Shown here: positions 39,183 to 52,421 of the stretch, piece after piece | How positions within the stretch are numbered: the stretch's first letter is position 1 | Layout of the letters: each line of letters starts with the position of its first letter | Origin: Glandiceps talaboti | Taxonomy: Eukaryota > Hemichordata > Enteropneusta > Spengelidae | DNA: 64,000 nt | Reading direction: 5' to 3' | NCBI RefSeq assembly: GCF_964340395.1 | Contig: NC_135560.1 | Span: 24,336,675-24,400,674, forward strand | The notes under the pieces: generated by a model | Database searches by the model: none | What the model was told of the DNA's origin: nothing | What the model saw: the letters and a program-made list of their open reading frames with translations, nothing else | Program-made: the position numbers and the translations under genes

Positions 39183-39390
<208 letters not shown>

Positions 39391-39597
39391 AAATTCAAGT
39401 TGAAATCAGCACACAGCATTGCTTGTATTAGTTGTCCCCATAGAATTACATTTAAGATACAATTACTACAGCCACGGAGCTTAGTATGCTCATCGGAGGG
39501 TTTTCCAAGACCTTAAACTTAACTTATGTATTATGCTATGGCCATCAAGGAAATAATAATGTTGACGAACTCAACCACTTGACCCAGATATACTTTA

Positions 39598-39635
39598 TAA
39601 ACAAACAAACAAACAAACAAACAAACAAACAAACT

Positions 39636-39713
<78 letters not shown>

Positions 39714-39715
39714 TA
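39598..39715. repeat. (ACAA)n(ACAG)n microsatellite
   Basis: About nine ACAA units change to about 20 ACAG units. Confidence 0.99.
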
Positions 39716-39845
39716 AAATGTGTAGTATGGAAGTTGTCCTCCGTTGCCAGTGATTTGATTGACATCCATGGGGTGTGATTCCATTTCTCTGACGATATGG
39801 TCCATGTGCATATGATTTGCATACAGTCTGAAACTTACTTGTACT

Positions 39846-39910
39846 TGTCAGTGCTATAGCTCAGCTAGCGTAACAGATCGCAATTCGGTATTACGGTCAT
39901 GAGACATAGT
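39846..39910 (+). ncRNA. Degenerate tRNA-like segment (tRNA pseudogene or SINE head?)
   Basis: GCTATAGCTCAGCTAGCGTA resembles the D-arm/A-box of a tRNA. CGCAATTCGG...CGGTCATGAG about 30 nt on resembles the anticodon to variable region. There is no proper T-loop GGTTCGAATCC, so it is not a functional tRNA. Confidence 0.2.
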
Positions 39911-40770
39911 TTATAATAGCATTGTTTGTCAAATCTCTCACTATTAAATCTAACCGTTATTCAACTATTGCCAATCGCTGTTAGTTTTCAAAATCACAAC
40001 ATATGATATTCCGATCAACAAACTATAAAAGTTTAAAGAGATGAATGGTCAATCGTATAATTTATCAAACACAATGCCATTTACATATATTTTGTTTAAA
40101 ATGTCACACTGTTGTATCAAAATTTAAAAATCATACATGATCAGACAGCTATGCATTTCAAGGGCGCATGTAATATTATCTGTAAATAGTAGATATTGAC
40201 TTGAGGTCAAAGGTTATGCAGTTGTCTTGTGTTGATGACATACATAATGGAAGTGATGCACCATATGAATCAGGTGTATATTCATGTACATTCAAATCCA
40301 GGTCATTGTGAAAGTGTACTTGGCTTAAAAAAAGTCGGTGCCATAAATTACAGTGTCTAATAGCTCTGGAGATTACAGGGTTTTTATTCCACAATATTAA
40401 GAACTCGTTGCGAACCGCTCCTACTAAGCCTAAATCTGCCAAATGTCCTGAGTGCGACGAAGCTTGAAATGCCGATCAAGTGAATATAACTTGAAAGGGA
40501 GACAAAAGGGAGACAAATAATAAGCGACGAATAAAACTGTACATGTCGTTATGTGTATCGAGGAGTGAGATGTGGTTTATGACACAAAGAGCGAATTGCA
40601 CCAACCCGAGGGTTGGGTACAACAAATGTAATAAACAGGGATTTCTCTAATTCTACAAGAATTGAAACGTCAAATAATGTCGTCATAACAGTAAATCTAA
40701 AAATACTGATTAATTTGTGTTAGTGACGTATTGTGTTGTTTATGAGATGAATGTTAAATTTACTTTACAG
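39911..40770. other. No supported gene
   Basis: The minus frame at 40176-40442 (88 codons) is compositionally protein-like but lacks an ATG start and strong splice sites. Confidence 0.45.
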
Positions 40771-40777
40771 TGGTCAA

Positions 40778-40779
40778 TC

Positions 40780-40878
<99 letters not shown>

Positions 40879-40880
40879 GA
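40778..40880. repeat. (GACA)n microsatellite
   Basis: About 25 GACA units. Confidence 0.99.
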
Positions 40881-43155
40881 CCAAACTAAAACAATAATTT
40901 TCATGAGCATATGCGAGTAAATAACACAGGTCTATCGATTTTCCTGAATTCATCTGTGACATTGAGACCTGAACAGTGAAGATAAAATACATCGCCTACA
41001 TGACGTATCCTATACATTTAGGACATTAGAGGGTTTTGCTGACACATATTGGTAAAAGCTTTTGCGTATACGTGCAAATCTAGATACTTCCAAAGTACCT
41101 GAATTTGACATTCCCAGGGTCCATTTTTCCTATTGGGTAAACGTGCAATGAATGACAATACAGAACGTAAACATGTTACAAACGTGCAGTGAACGTGTAC
41201 AGCCGGTCATCTATAGTATATAGATGCATGGGCGAACCATGTTTGAATTCTCATTAATATTGAAAAACCCCTGAATTTAACAATTTTGAGATTTCATGAG
41301 AATTTATGAAATTTTTGGGTTTTTGCAACAAATTAAAGCAATGATTTATAAGAAAGGTTAATTGAGACATGAACTCCTGCTGTATGTATACGGTTTTTGT
41401 TTTATATTGCGACCTATAAAATGTGTGCAATTCATAGTGCTACCCCTGCACAGATGCACAGAAAAGGGAATGATCTCAAAGAGGCCGCTAAGACGTCGAC
41501 GAGTGACTGTAAAAAATAGGAATGTTATCATAATGTCGGAAATGAGTAACGCCGTATTATATGCCCCAAAATGGCTAAGCATTAACAGCACGGTTTACGG
41601 GGACATAATTGGAAATCTTATTTGACCTTCACGACGCGCTGGCGATCTAGATGTCAAGGTTTTTAAAAGGAGGATTGAGTGAAAATTTACTCTCCAAAAT
41701 CAATCAGACGATATAGACTGAGGATATCACCTGCAAAGTGACTGACTCAATTTCGTCTTAAACTTTCAATGGTGACTATATAACTGACAGGTTTAAGATT
41801 GCATTTATATTGAGTATCAGTTTTAGTACGTACCCCCCCCCCCCCCCATATTATGATTACAGAGCGATGTAATATTCTACTGCAGGTTAAGTTAACCTGA
41901 ATAACTTGGTAGCTGTATGAAAACAGACAATCACATATTGTATTGTATTGTGGGTGCCGGCCCACAGATCAATAGCATGAATTGGTGCATGTCTTGCAAT
42001 GCCCTCACTGCATGTACTAACAGCTGGCGAACCTTGTAAATGATCTTCCTGCATAACCGTAAGACAAAACACAATTTTTTGTTGGTGTAAGCATTGCAAT
42101 GCGTAAAAGAAATCTTATATTAACGGAAAACAATAAACTTGGCATCAAACGAAATGTCACAAACTGCGAATAACCACTGGCTTACCTGGGTAAAGGTGTC
42201 AGGCTGGAGACACAAAATAGTGCAAAGGACAGGTCAGTTTGAAGTACGACTGTCTGTCCGGGCATGTCACTTGACGACACTTGCACAGAACAATTATTAG
42301 CTGGTCACATGTACCGTGTATGCAGACAGTAACATGCTCTTGGGTTTTTTTTCAAGACAGACGGAAATCAATATGGGTACACTATACCTCCGACAAATCA
42401 CTTAAAGCATCTTCACAATAAGTAAATTTAAATATAGCAGGGGACTACTGAATAAACAAATTTTATTCACTGGAAAAAGAGAAAAAAAAGATGACATGTT
42501 CGGTAATTGAGTAGGAGCCCTGGAAGTTTTTTTTTTGCATCGCACGTACAATAAACGTACCCTGGATATTGTCCTCTCTGTTCAGCACTGCTATGTTTGA
42601 GAGTGCGCTTGCGTTAGCTTTCAGACTACACTAACGTGACCAATGTGTATATTTGTCAATTATCCCTCACTTCAGTGTCATTGACTTGGGCCAACAAGAG
42701 GGCCATGGACAGTCTACCGTTCCAGAATGTTTGTCCATGAGGGCGCTGTTAAAGAGAGCTTATCTGTTCAGGTAGAGGACAGGTGGCAGTTATTTTGAAT
42801 AAATCGCTCACCTATGGTTTGTACTCTCTTCTTTCAATTTATCTTGGAGTGAGGATGGTTCAGATTGGCTTATGGTGCATGCATTGTTACTAGTCATGGT
42901 TTGAACTGTATATTCCAATACAAAGTTTGAGAAATATGACTCACTTGCAACTCCCCTTTATTTAACATATTTTAAACCATTCCTTCCATTTCCCAAAGGC
43001 TGGGTTGTACCATAACATTAACATGGGGTAGGTAGGGTCATACTATGAGATACTTGATAAAGAGATTACATTACTCGATGCAAAGGTTGAGATATCAAAT
43101 GTTTATTTGTACAGAAATGAATACCCTCACCATATCATTCATATGTAAGTCAAGC
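40881..43155. other. No supported gene
   Basis: A 17-C run lies near 41835-41851. The frames at 41358-41625 overlap on both strands and carry no motif. It is the left flank of AGTPBP1. Confidence 0.5.
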
Positions 43156-43161
43156 TTTATT
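43156..43161 (-). terminator. Possible polyadenylation signal of AGTPBP1
   Basis: AATAAA on the minus strand. It is the first canonical hexamer I found downstream of the stop codon at 46390. If used, the 3' untranslated region would be about 3.2 kb and include the C-rich minisatellite. A variant hexamer ATTAAA occurs earlier, at about 44341. Confidence 0.3.
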
Positions 43162-45589
43162 GTTTAAAGACTACACAGAACACAAATCATACTGAAATGA
43201 ACTGAACACAAATATTTGACTTTAAACACAACCACATTGGCACCATACAAAACAAATTGTACATCTTTCACACCATCAAAAATATGGTACAGAAACGATT
43301 GTTTTTTGGCAATAGTAAATGTACATGCTCTCAAATATTTCACCTTAAAACCCCCCCAAAAGTAGTGCCAAAATTCCATAGGACTGGCATACTTCTTAAC
43401 TTTGTGCATCAAATCTATGTTGGATTCTCTTATTGGTGTCTGGTAAATTAAAATATCCACTCAGACAGGAACTCAGACTTCTGTACTGGTAATTGTCTTT
43501 TGGGTAGTCACCAAAGTAGTGACCAAAGCATAGACAAGTGTCCCCTAAAAGATTGCAAATATTGAGCAAATATAAACAATATGTCCATCGTTTCCAGAAA
43601 AAAAAGTGATGTGCCATGTACATGATGTATGGTGTGCAGAGAGTGTGACCATAAACCCCAAGGTGTACATTGTATAGTCATTTTATCACTATTGTAGAGA
43701 GGTATCTGGGTTGTCTAAGCCAACACTTTGCTGCGTTTCTAAGAAACACACAATTATTTCAAGCTTAAAAGTACACGGACTGAATTTTCATGAAGACTTT
43801 ACCTATATTAGGATGCAAATACAGCCAACCTGAAACTTTCCATCGAAGACAAATGTTAGTTTTATAGCAAGGAGGAAAGTATGCAAAATTGTATAGTTGT
43901 AAGGACATCTTTGGTATACAACACTGCACGTAAGCATTTAATACTGCAATGCATTGAATTTCAGTTTGCATTTCAAATAGTTATTAGCAGGATGTGTGGG
44001 GATACATTACATTCAGGGCAACCTGATGTAAAAATGTGCAGAAACCATAACCAAATCAAATATTACCACCATCTCCACTTCTTCATTTATCAGAAAATAC
44101 AAATTCAACAGATCTTTTTCATACTCTGTTCCAGTGCAATTTGTATGGGTTGAACACTTCCAAATTCATGAAAATTTTATCTACAATCCTGCATTAAAAA
44201 ATGTAAATCATTAAAATTCAGTCCAATTTGTCTCTAACTACAACACTTCAGTTTATAACAAAAATATCAATTACAGTGCCTTTATATAAAAAATTGAAAC
44301 TGCAGCTCCCAACACATCTGTTCTTTGGCAGTTAGCTCTCATTTAATAAACTTGACCTTGGTATTAACTATACACATAAAACGACATTGCACCAACTTCT
44401 AAAACAATCAAATCAGTTTTTTTCTTTTTTTTCATAATAAATTCATCACCTGTTCAATAGCAAGTAGAAATGGTAAAAACTAATGATTGGGTGAATTCCC
44501 ACGTTTTTTTTTTTCATATTTACATCAAAATATTTCATCTTGAAGACACAACAGAATTGTGCAACAGTTTAGAATTCCAAAACACAAATTAGTAGTTATC
44601 CTAATACATTTATGAAAGGCTTACAGAGATTTATGTAAAGTATATTTACTTGAAATGAAAGTTTGTACAAAGCAAACTAACTATAAAAACAATACTAAAT
44701 GTAGATTTGTACAAAATAATGGCTCACATATCAAACTGCCAACCAAAAATAAAACTGAATGGAACAAATTTTTAAAACTATTCGACACATGCCCCTGTAC
44801 TAGAAACATTTTCTTCATTTGATTTAAAAAACAATTTTTCAAGGTGTTCACCAGAAGTAAGTCAAAATAGAATTTTGAAACTTTCTAGGTAGTGTAATTT
44901 TGTGATTACCTACTTTCTAGGTAGTGTAATTTTGTGATTACCTATCATTTTAAAATGAAGTAAATATTCAGATATGTCTATGATGTGAGTGGTAATGTTT
45001 CATAGCTATTCCAGGCACACTGTCAAAATTTCTAAAAAATGTAACAAGATTTGTAAAATTATCTCCAATGTATATTATACAATCTGCTCAAATAGTAACC
45101 TATTGTGTTTCTATACTGTCAACTATGTGCAATAAACACACATGTAAATAACATTTGCCAATATTTGTTCTTCATTGCTAGCTAACTTTTCATGCACTAG
45201 TATTAGTAAATTTAACTGTTATATGTCGTTTGAATTGATCATTTCAATAATAGTGGGCCAAAATATTTGAATATTTATATTTGTGACTTTCAACAATTTG
45301 ACAGGTATGGTAGTAAAAGTATTTAAATTGACCTTGAGATCAAATATTGAGAAAAGTTCTTTCAAAGGTGGAGAGAATTGATGTGACTGTATTTTGTTGT
45401 TGTTGAAAGAATGTAAGTGTAATGTTTCACCTAGTTAGCTTAATGTTTGTTGCACTGACTATTCCAACTATTCAAGGAATAAGAAAGTTGATATGTGTGT
45501 GATCTGTTGACACTGTCTTGCTACCATTCTACAGGACCACAGTAACTCCCTTCCATGTCCACAGGATACTGTAGTATCACATTCACTGT
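43162..45589 (-). other. Probable AGTPBP1 3' UTR or downstream flank
   Basis: AT-rich, with no convincing coding frame and almost no tandem repeats, unlike the DNA to its left. It may be 3' untranslated sequence. A 33-bp direct duplication lies at 44884-44948. Confidence 0.3.
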
Positions 45590-46445
45590 AAGTTGAACAT
45601 TTGCAATGTCTCTTCTCTCTTCACAGGAACCTGTAATATCATTCTATTACTGGTTATTACCTCTCTGTCACCAAAGGACCCTGTAATATCACATGCACTG
45701 TCCAACACTGATGACATCCCCTCTTCCACAGAGTCCTGTAGTATCAAAATCACGCTATCACTGGTTATTGCCCCCCCCCCCCCCCCTCTCTCCACAGGAC
45801 CCTGTAGCATCAAAATCACTCTATCCACAGGATCCTGTTGCATCAAAATCACTCTATCACTACCCCCCCCCCCCTCCACAGGATCCTGTAGCATCAAAAT
45901 CACTCTATCACTACCCCCCCCCTCCACAGGATCCTGTAGCATCAAAATCACTCTCTATCACTGGTTATTTCCCCCCTCTCTCTCCACAGGATCCTGTAGC
46001 ATCAAAATCACTCTATCCACAGGATCCTGTTGCATCAAAATCACTCTATCACTACCCCCCCCCCCCCTCCACAGGATCCTGTAGCATCAAAATCACTCTC
46101 TATCACTGGTTATTTCCCCCCTCTCTCTCCACAGGATCCTGTAGCATCAAAATCACTCTATCCACAGGATCCTGTTGCATCAAAATCACTCTATCACTAC
46201 CCCCCCCCCCCCTCCACAGGATCCTGTAGCATCAAAATCACGCTATCACTGGTTATTGCCCCCCCCCCTCTCTCTCCACAGGACCCTGTAGCATCAAAAT
46301 CACTCTATCCACAGGATCCTGTTGCATCAAAATCACTCTATCACTACCCCCCCCCCCCCCCCCCTCCACAGGATCCTGTAGCATCAAAATCACTCTCTAT
46401 CACTGGTTATTTCCCCCTCTCTCTCCACAGGATCCTGTCGTATCA
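45590..46445. repeat. C-rich compound minisatellite spanning the AGTPBP1 stop codon
   Basis: About 16 units built from CACAGGATCCTGTAGCATC, AAAATCACTCTATC and runs of 7-18 C (plus-strand reading). Units of different length (about 34, 50 and 70 bp) alternate in a higher-order pattern. The right end overlaps the last codons and stop of AGTPBP1. Both strands are open over long distances only because the units lack stops. Confidence 0.95.
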
Positions 46446-46633
46446 CTTGTTGTTCTACTTGTTCAGGTGGCTGATACGTGTAATCATCGTCATCAAAATC
46501 GTCATCGTCTTCCTCCTCATAACTCTCTTCATCTTCACTAGGTGCATCCTCATTACTGTTGTCACGGTAACTTCCACTACTAACTCTTGGTTCTTGCTGT
46601 GTTGATGTTTTCTCAGAACTTTCATCAGCAGGG
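46390..46633 (-). CDS. AGTPBP1: AGTPBP1 exon o (acidic tail and stop)
   Basis: 244 nt, last coding exon. The acceptor is TATTAACTTAG; a Ser codon is completed across the junction. It encodes [16 protein letters not shown], an Asp/Glu-rich stretch ([20 protein letters not shown]), then [20 protein letters not shown] and TGA at 46390-46392. The last 15 codons and the stop are already inside the minisatellite that fills 45.6-46.4 kb, so the present C-terminus was made or moved by the repeat. The exon is assigned by phase and by the acidic tail known in this family; a spliced alternative end is possible. Confidence 0.8.
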
Positions 46634-49600
46634 CTAAGTTAATAAACAATAAATACAAACAATTATTGATCATGACACAACTGACGTATAATCTCTTTTA
46701 ATCAAAATATTACAAGTTATGATTTCACATGATGTATAGATTTGTTCCTGTATGTGATGCCCTCCTAAATATTTTGAGTTTAATTTTGTTATTTCTGTGT
46801 GTATAGTTCCTCTTGGTAGATTCAAGAATACAATATAAACAAGAAACCATTGTTATCCATCAATATTTTCAATCAAACTTTAAAGAGGAACGCCAATAAA
46901 GGCATTTTCATTGTGGAGTCATTTCATGATTTTACATCACCTACAATTACTTGCAATTTCAGAGTAACATCAAGTTGATCTCGTGCCTTTATAGAGTATC
47001 TTTGCTATGGGCTATTGCATCATGGGAGTCAGCAGAAATAATATGTTCATGGTTGAACAATGAATATTCATGAGAGATGTTTTACACAAAGGAATAAGCA
47101 CTTAGGGATAAGAATATTGATTGTTCAACCATGAATATATTATTTCTGCTCCATAATACATATTAATTACATCTGACAAATTATAATATTTTGTATTCTT
47201 TGAAAGTTAGATTCTCTAAATTAGTATTTTGTAAGAAATACAATTTTTGCAAGACTACATTCAAATAATTCTTAAAAAACCCTGAATTCTGACTTATATA
47301 ATAATAGTCCTTCCAAAAATTGATGAAAAAATGTCAAAATTTCCGGATATTGGTGTTTTAATGTAATTGATTGCATACCTTTGATTGTCATCTTTGTCAT
47401 TGTCATTCTCTGATGCTGCAGCTACCATTTTGGCAAGATCTGAGGAACTAGACGGCTGCTTCATATGCTGTCCAGTTCTTCTTAGTTTAAGGAAAGGTTC
47501 ACAGAATTTACGACCCATTTCTTCCAACTCTTGAGTGCCGATTTGTAATCCCTTTGAAGATTAAATAATTGATTAAATGAATATTACAAAAACACAAGAA
47601 TAAATAAAAATGAATAATAAAGATTACACAAATATGATAAAATAATAATTACAAAATAACAAATCAATTTATGACATTTGAAAAATTAAACTAAAAATCC
47701 AAGAAATACTCATTTTTCATATTACTCAATAAGCATTATTTTATTGATATACCATGGCTATGACGAGAGTAGTGATTTTCTCAGTCTAATTTGTGATATA
47801 AACATGTGTGTTTATCAGCAGAGGACATGATATGAGATGATCTTTTCATGAAAACTTGTACTACTATCTATCTAATGGCATAGTGTTCTGAGGACTAAAT
47901 AAAAGCAATCACAGCTTTCAATTACAAAAATGATCACATATATAAAGTTTGCAATTGTTCAATGCCACTGTATCACTCAGCCTTGTTCAGATGCCAATAA
48001 CAACAACAACTGAATGTAATTGTGGCCTTTGCCCTCACTGGATATGGTAAGGATGACCTTTGACCTTACCTTATACGGTCCTTGATCACATCCACAGTAT
48101 GTACTTTCCATGGTATAGCTACGTAATACACCTATCTCCCTCCACACAACAACACGAGCTGTTGCCTCCTTTGATTTCTCCACCACAAAACTACAGTTAC
48201 TAAGTGAGAATGCTGGTGCATTGGACAGCAATCTTGGCAAAGTCTGTGATAGTAACAAACAAATTGTCTTTTAATTAAGGCCACCTTTAAGGGTTGAAGC
48301 TCAATGGTATTATCCCATCGTTACTAAATCTGCACTAAACTGTGTATCAGATCTCTACCAAAATCTCACATAATTGATCTCTGATGCTTAGAAAATCATT
48401 CCAGTAAGTTTCATCTACAGGGATCATATATGAAACTTGGACACTATTCAATAAAAATTTCATTGGAAACACTTCTTTACAGTTAACATTGTGAAAATAT
48501 TTCAGCTAATTTTGATAAAAGATACAGTTTAGTAATAACTGTATTTTGTTGACTTACCTTATAACTGGTGTCTTCTCTACCTGAACTACCACTGGACACT
48601 GTTGCATTATCCTCTGGTAAATATGATAAGGCACTACTACACCCGTACATGAACACGTTTTTACGCCGTGAATGACCGTGATAATCACAGTACACTAATG
48701 GTGATTTGTTTATCAACTGTAAATATTGCAATAAGCCCTTAGTATGGTAGATTGTCGGATGGAGAGCAGAGCTTGGGTCCTGCCAACGTCGGTTTAAGTC
48801 TTCACCACTAAGAGAACATCTATGGCTGTTAAAATACAAGTAGTAAATATATGTTAGACTCAGAGGAACTAGCTGAGCTTTGGCTCGGCTGTTTATTTTT
48901 ATTCAAAACTTTTAATCAGAATGTCAAGTAATTTCTTGACATATTCTTAAAGTGTTAAAATAGCAATTTTCAATGATTCAAGATCTTTGTCTGCCAATCA
49001 ATTTTAAGCTTGATACAGAAAACTGATCATGTATATAGGGATGCATGAAATTCTAGGTATGTGATTACATACTGTCAAGCTACAAATGATTTCTAAAATC
49101 TTTTATGACTAACCTTCCATTAATGACACCATCTGGATTCAGCATTGGCACAATCTTGAATATATAGATATCTCGTAAGGCTTGTGCTGTTGGGTGCTGA
49201 CTCATCAAAAAGTTCAACGTCCCCTTCATTACCCATGAAGCATTGCTCTCACCAGGATGTACACGTCCTGATAAGAAGATGTATGGTCGACATCCTGTCC
49301 AAAAAAAGGTCACAAAATGTCAGAAAATTTAAAAATCAGATCAGATGATTACTGAGTGTGCAATGGTAACTTAATTTTGTAGTTTTCTATTTTTTTTTCA
49401 AGTTTTGGCTATCACCGGGATATTTTTAGTCAAAAATGAATAAATACAACTAGTAGTACTTGATTTCTTTGCACCACTGCTACAAAGTCTATACTATGAC
49501 ACATCCTACATAATTTTAGATTCTGGTACACAGCCAAGCTTTAGGTATCACAAAAAAGTATATTCTTTTGTGATGAGTGTGAGCTCTGACATTATATTTC

Positions 49601-49951
49601 AGAAAGAAGTTTGAAATAAAGAAAACATGGTACTTACTGAATTGTTCTATCGCTTCTTTGTCTCGTGAGAATGGATAGGATGTAATAGTTAGCACTGGAC
49701 ACAGGTTACCACCAAGTGTTTCACATAGAGTCTGGTTCTTGTAGTAAATATTGCTGGACGGTAACTCAATAAGATCTGCCTCTAACTTGAACAAGTGTGC
49801 CTATATGTTAACAGATCAACATTACATCAATCACTTTTATATAACAAAGAGTATTCTAGAATGTTGATAAAATAATCTCAAAGGAATCCTTCAAATTCAT
49901 AAAATTCACAGTCAGATTTTGCTTGATCAGTGGGTGCATTGGTGTGGGAAC

Positions 49952-50037
<86 letters not shown>

Positions 50038-52385
50038 TTCATGTCCGTGTATGTATGTGTGTATGTATGTATATTATGTTTGTAGGTAGGTAGGTAGGTA
50101 GGTAGGTAGGTAGGTAGGTAGGTAGGTATGTAAGTAGGTAGGTACATACGTACTACGTATGTATGCAATAACAAATACATACCTGTAGCATAGAGTATGT
50201 GTATGGATAGTGATATGCCATGTAACAGATATCATCATCATGGGGAAATATCATTCTGAAGGTGAAAGTGAAATAACTCTTCCCTTTCTGACCACCAGTG
50301 GCAGCTGAACTCCTTGAGTAATGGTTCTTGTAATAGCACATGTCAAAACCAACCCTGGTCCAGCTAGGATGACTTTCAACAGCCTCTCTCACTGAATACA
50401 TCAATGGCTGCATACCTATGGTGAAATGACACACAAATATCATGAAAAGTGACATAAAGAACTGAATTACTATCATGATAAATATAGAGCAGGAAGGGTT
50501 ATTCAGAATAACGGAAAGACATCATTTGTAAAACAAACATACATTCTTAAATTTACTTTTAAAATATTCACTGTTTTGCATGTGAGTATGTTGTCTTTAG
50601 ATTACTGGTTAACTTTCAAGTTCTGACATGCTAATTTAAAGCAACCTTGAATATTAAGAGTCAGCTGTTGATTGGTTGCTTTATATACAATTTTACATAT
50701 TGTAAGTTTTCCAGCCAATCAAAGGAGATGTTGTATTTTGATCAATATTGATTGTCAGCTGTTGATTGGTTACTTTACATACAGTTTTACACATTGAGCG
50801 TTCTGTAGCCAATCAATGAGGATGTTGTATTTTGATCAACAATTTGTCTTCGTTTTTTATGCAGTTGACTTACAGTATTTTGTGAATAATGATCTTACTG
50901 TGTAAGTGTTTGTTTCATCTTTGAACTGACTGTACAGTAGAAGACATTTCACGATAGACAAAATAAATATCATTGTTATTTGTCAATGTAAAGTTCAAAG
51001 TTGTTTATTTTGAGTCTCTTCTCTGTCTTGTTTCCTTGTTGTGTTTCACTTTACATGTAACTTACCAAAGTTAAACTGACTGTTTGGTTTCTCACAATTG
51101 ACAATATTAAACCTGTATGGTTCATCTGCCTTCATACCACTCAATTCAAAGTAGAACCATTGGTGGTGATGATTGCAGTTAATATCAGAATTCAATATCA
51201 AGTCATATTCATACTCCCGAATCTAAAAAACAAAAATTAAGTTTGATCATTTCTATAAATATACACAAACTATTAAATCTAGAAATGTTTTTTTTTTGGC
51301 AAACTTTTTCAACCACTAGCTGCACCCACTGGCTTTTCAACCACTAGCTGCACCCACTGGTTTTTCAACCACTAGCTGTACCCACTGGTTTTTCAACCAC
51401 TAGCTGTACCCACTGGTTTTTCAACCACTAGCTGTACCCACTGGTTTTTCAACCACTAGCTGTACCCACTGGTTTTTCCAGCACTAGCTGTACCCACTGG
51501 TTTTTCCAGCACTAGCTGTACCCACTGGTTTTTCCAGCACTAGCTGTACCCACTGGTTTTTCAACCACTAGCTGTACCCACTGGTTTTTCAACCACTAGC
51601 TGTACCCACTGGTTTTTCAACCACTAGCTGTACCCACTGGTTTTTCAACCACTAGCTGTACCCACTGGTTTTTCAACCACTAGCTGTACCCACTGGTTTT
51701 TCCAGCACTAGCTGTACCCACTGGTTTTTGCAACCACTAGCTGTACCCACTGGTTTTTCAACCACTAGCTGTACCCACTGGTTTTTCAACCACTAGCTGC
51801 ACCCACTGGTTTTTCAACCACTAGCTGTACCCACCACTGGTTTTTCAACCACTAGCTGTACCCACTGGCTTTTCAACCACTAGCTGTACCCACTGGCTTT
51901 TCAACCAGAACAGACAGCAGCTTAGTCTTCAATGTATCATATTCTCCTTGTCATAACATTGCCAGTTTGACCCTGATTACGGTGAAATGTCAGCCCAAAT
52001 GATCTAAATCTAGTCATGTACTGGCATTTACTTCCAACACGTACAATTTCAACCTCACAGCAAAACTGTATTTGTGGTAAATTGTGGACAGAATTCAACC
52101 AAGCAGAACAACAAGATTAAGTCATTTGACATACAAGGAATACTCCAAATATTTCACAAATAACAGCTACTAGTTTTGATACTGTTGTGTAAGTAATACC
52201 CTCTTCAACTGATACCCATAGGTCATATCAAGTTCAGATGAAGCCTGGAAGTTATTCTTGGAATGCTAACATTCTTTGTCAAGTCATGTATGTATGCATG
52301 TATGTATGTATGTATGTATGTATGTATGTATGTATGTATGTATGTATGTATGTATGTATGTATGTGTGTGTGTGTGTGTGTGTGT

Positions 52386-52421
<36 letters not shown>

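Noticed and set aside
40176-40442. 88-codon minus frame ADLGLVGAVRNEFLILWN
   Set aside because: No ATG, weak borders, and no known domain.
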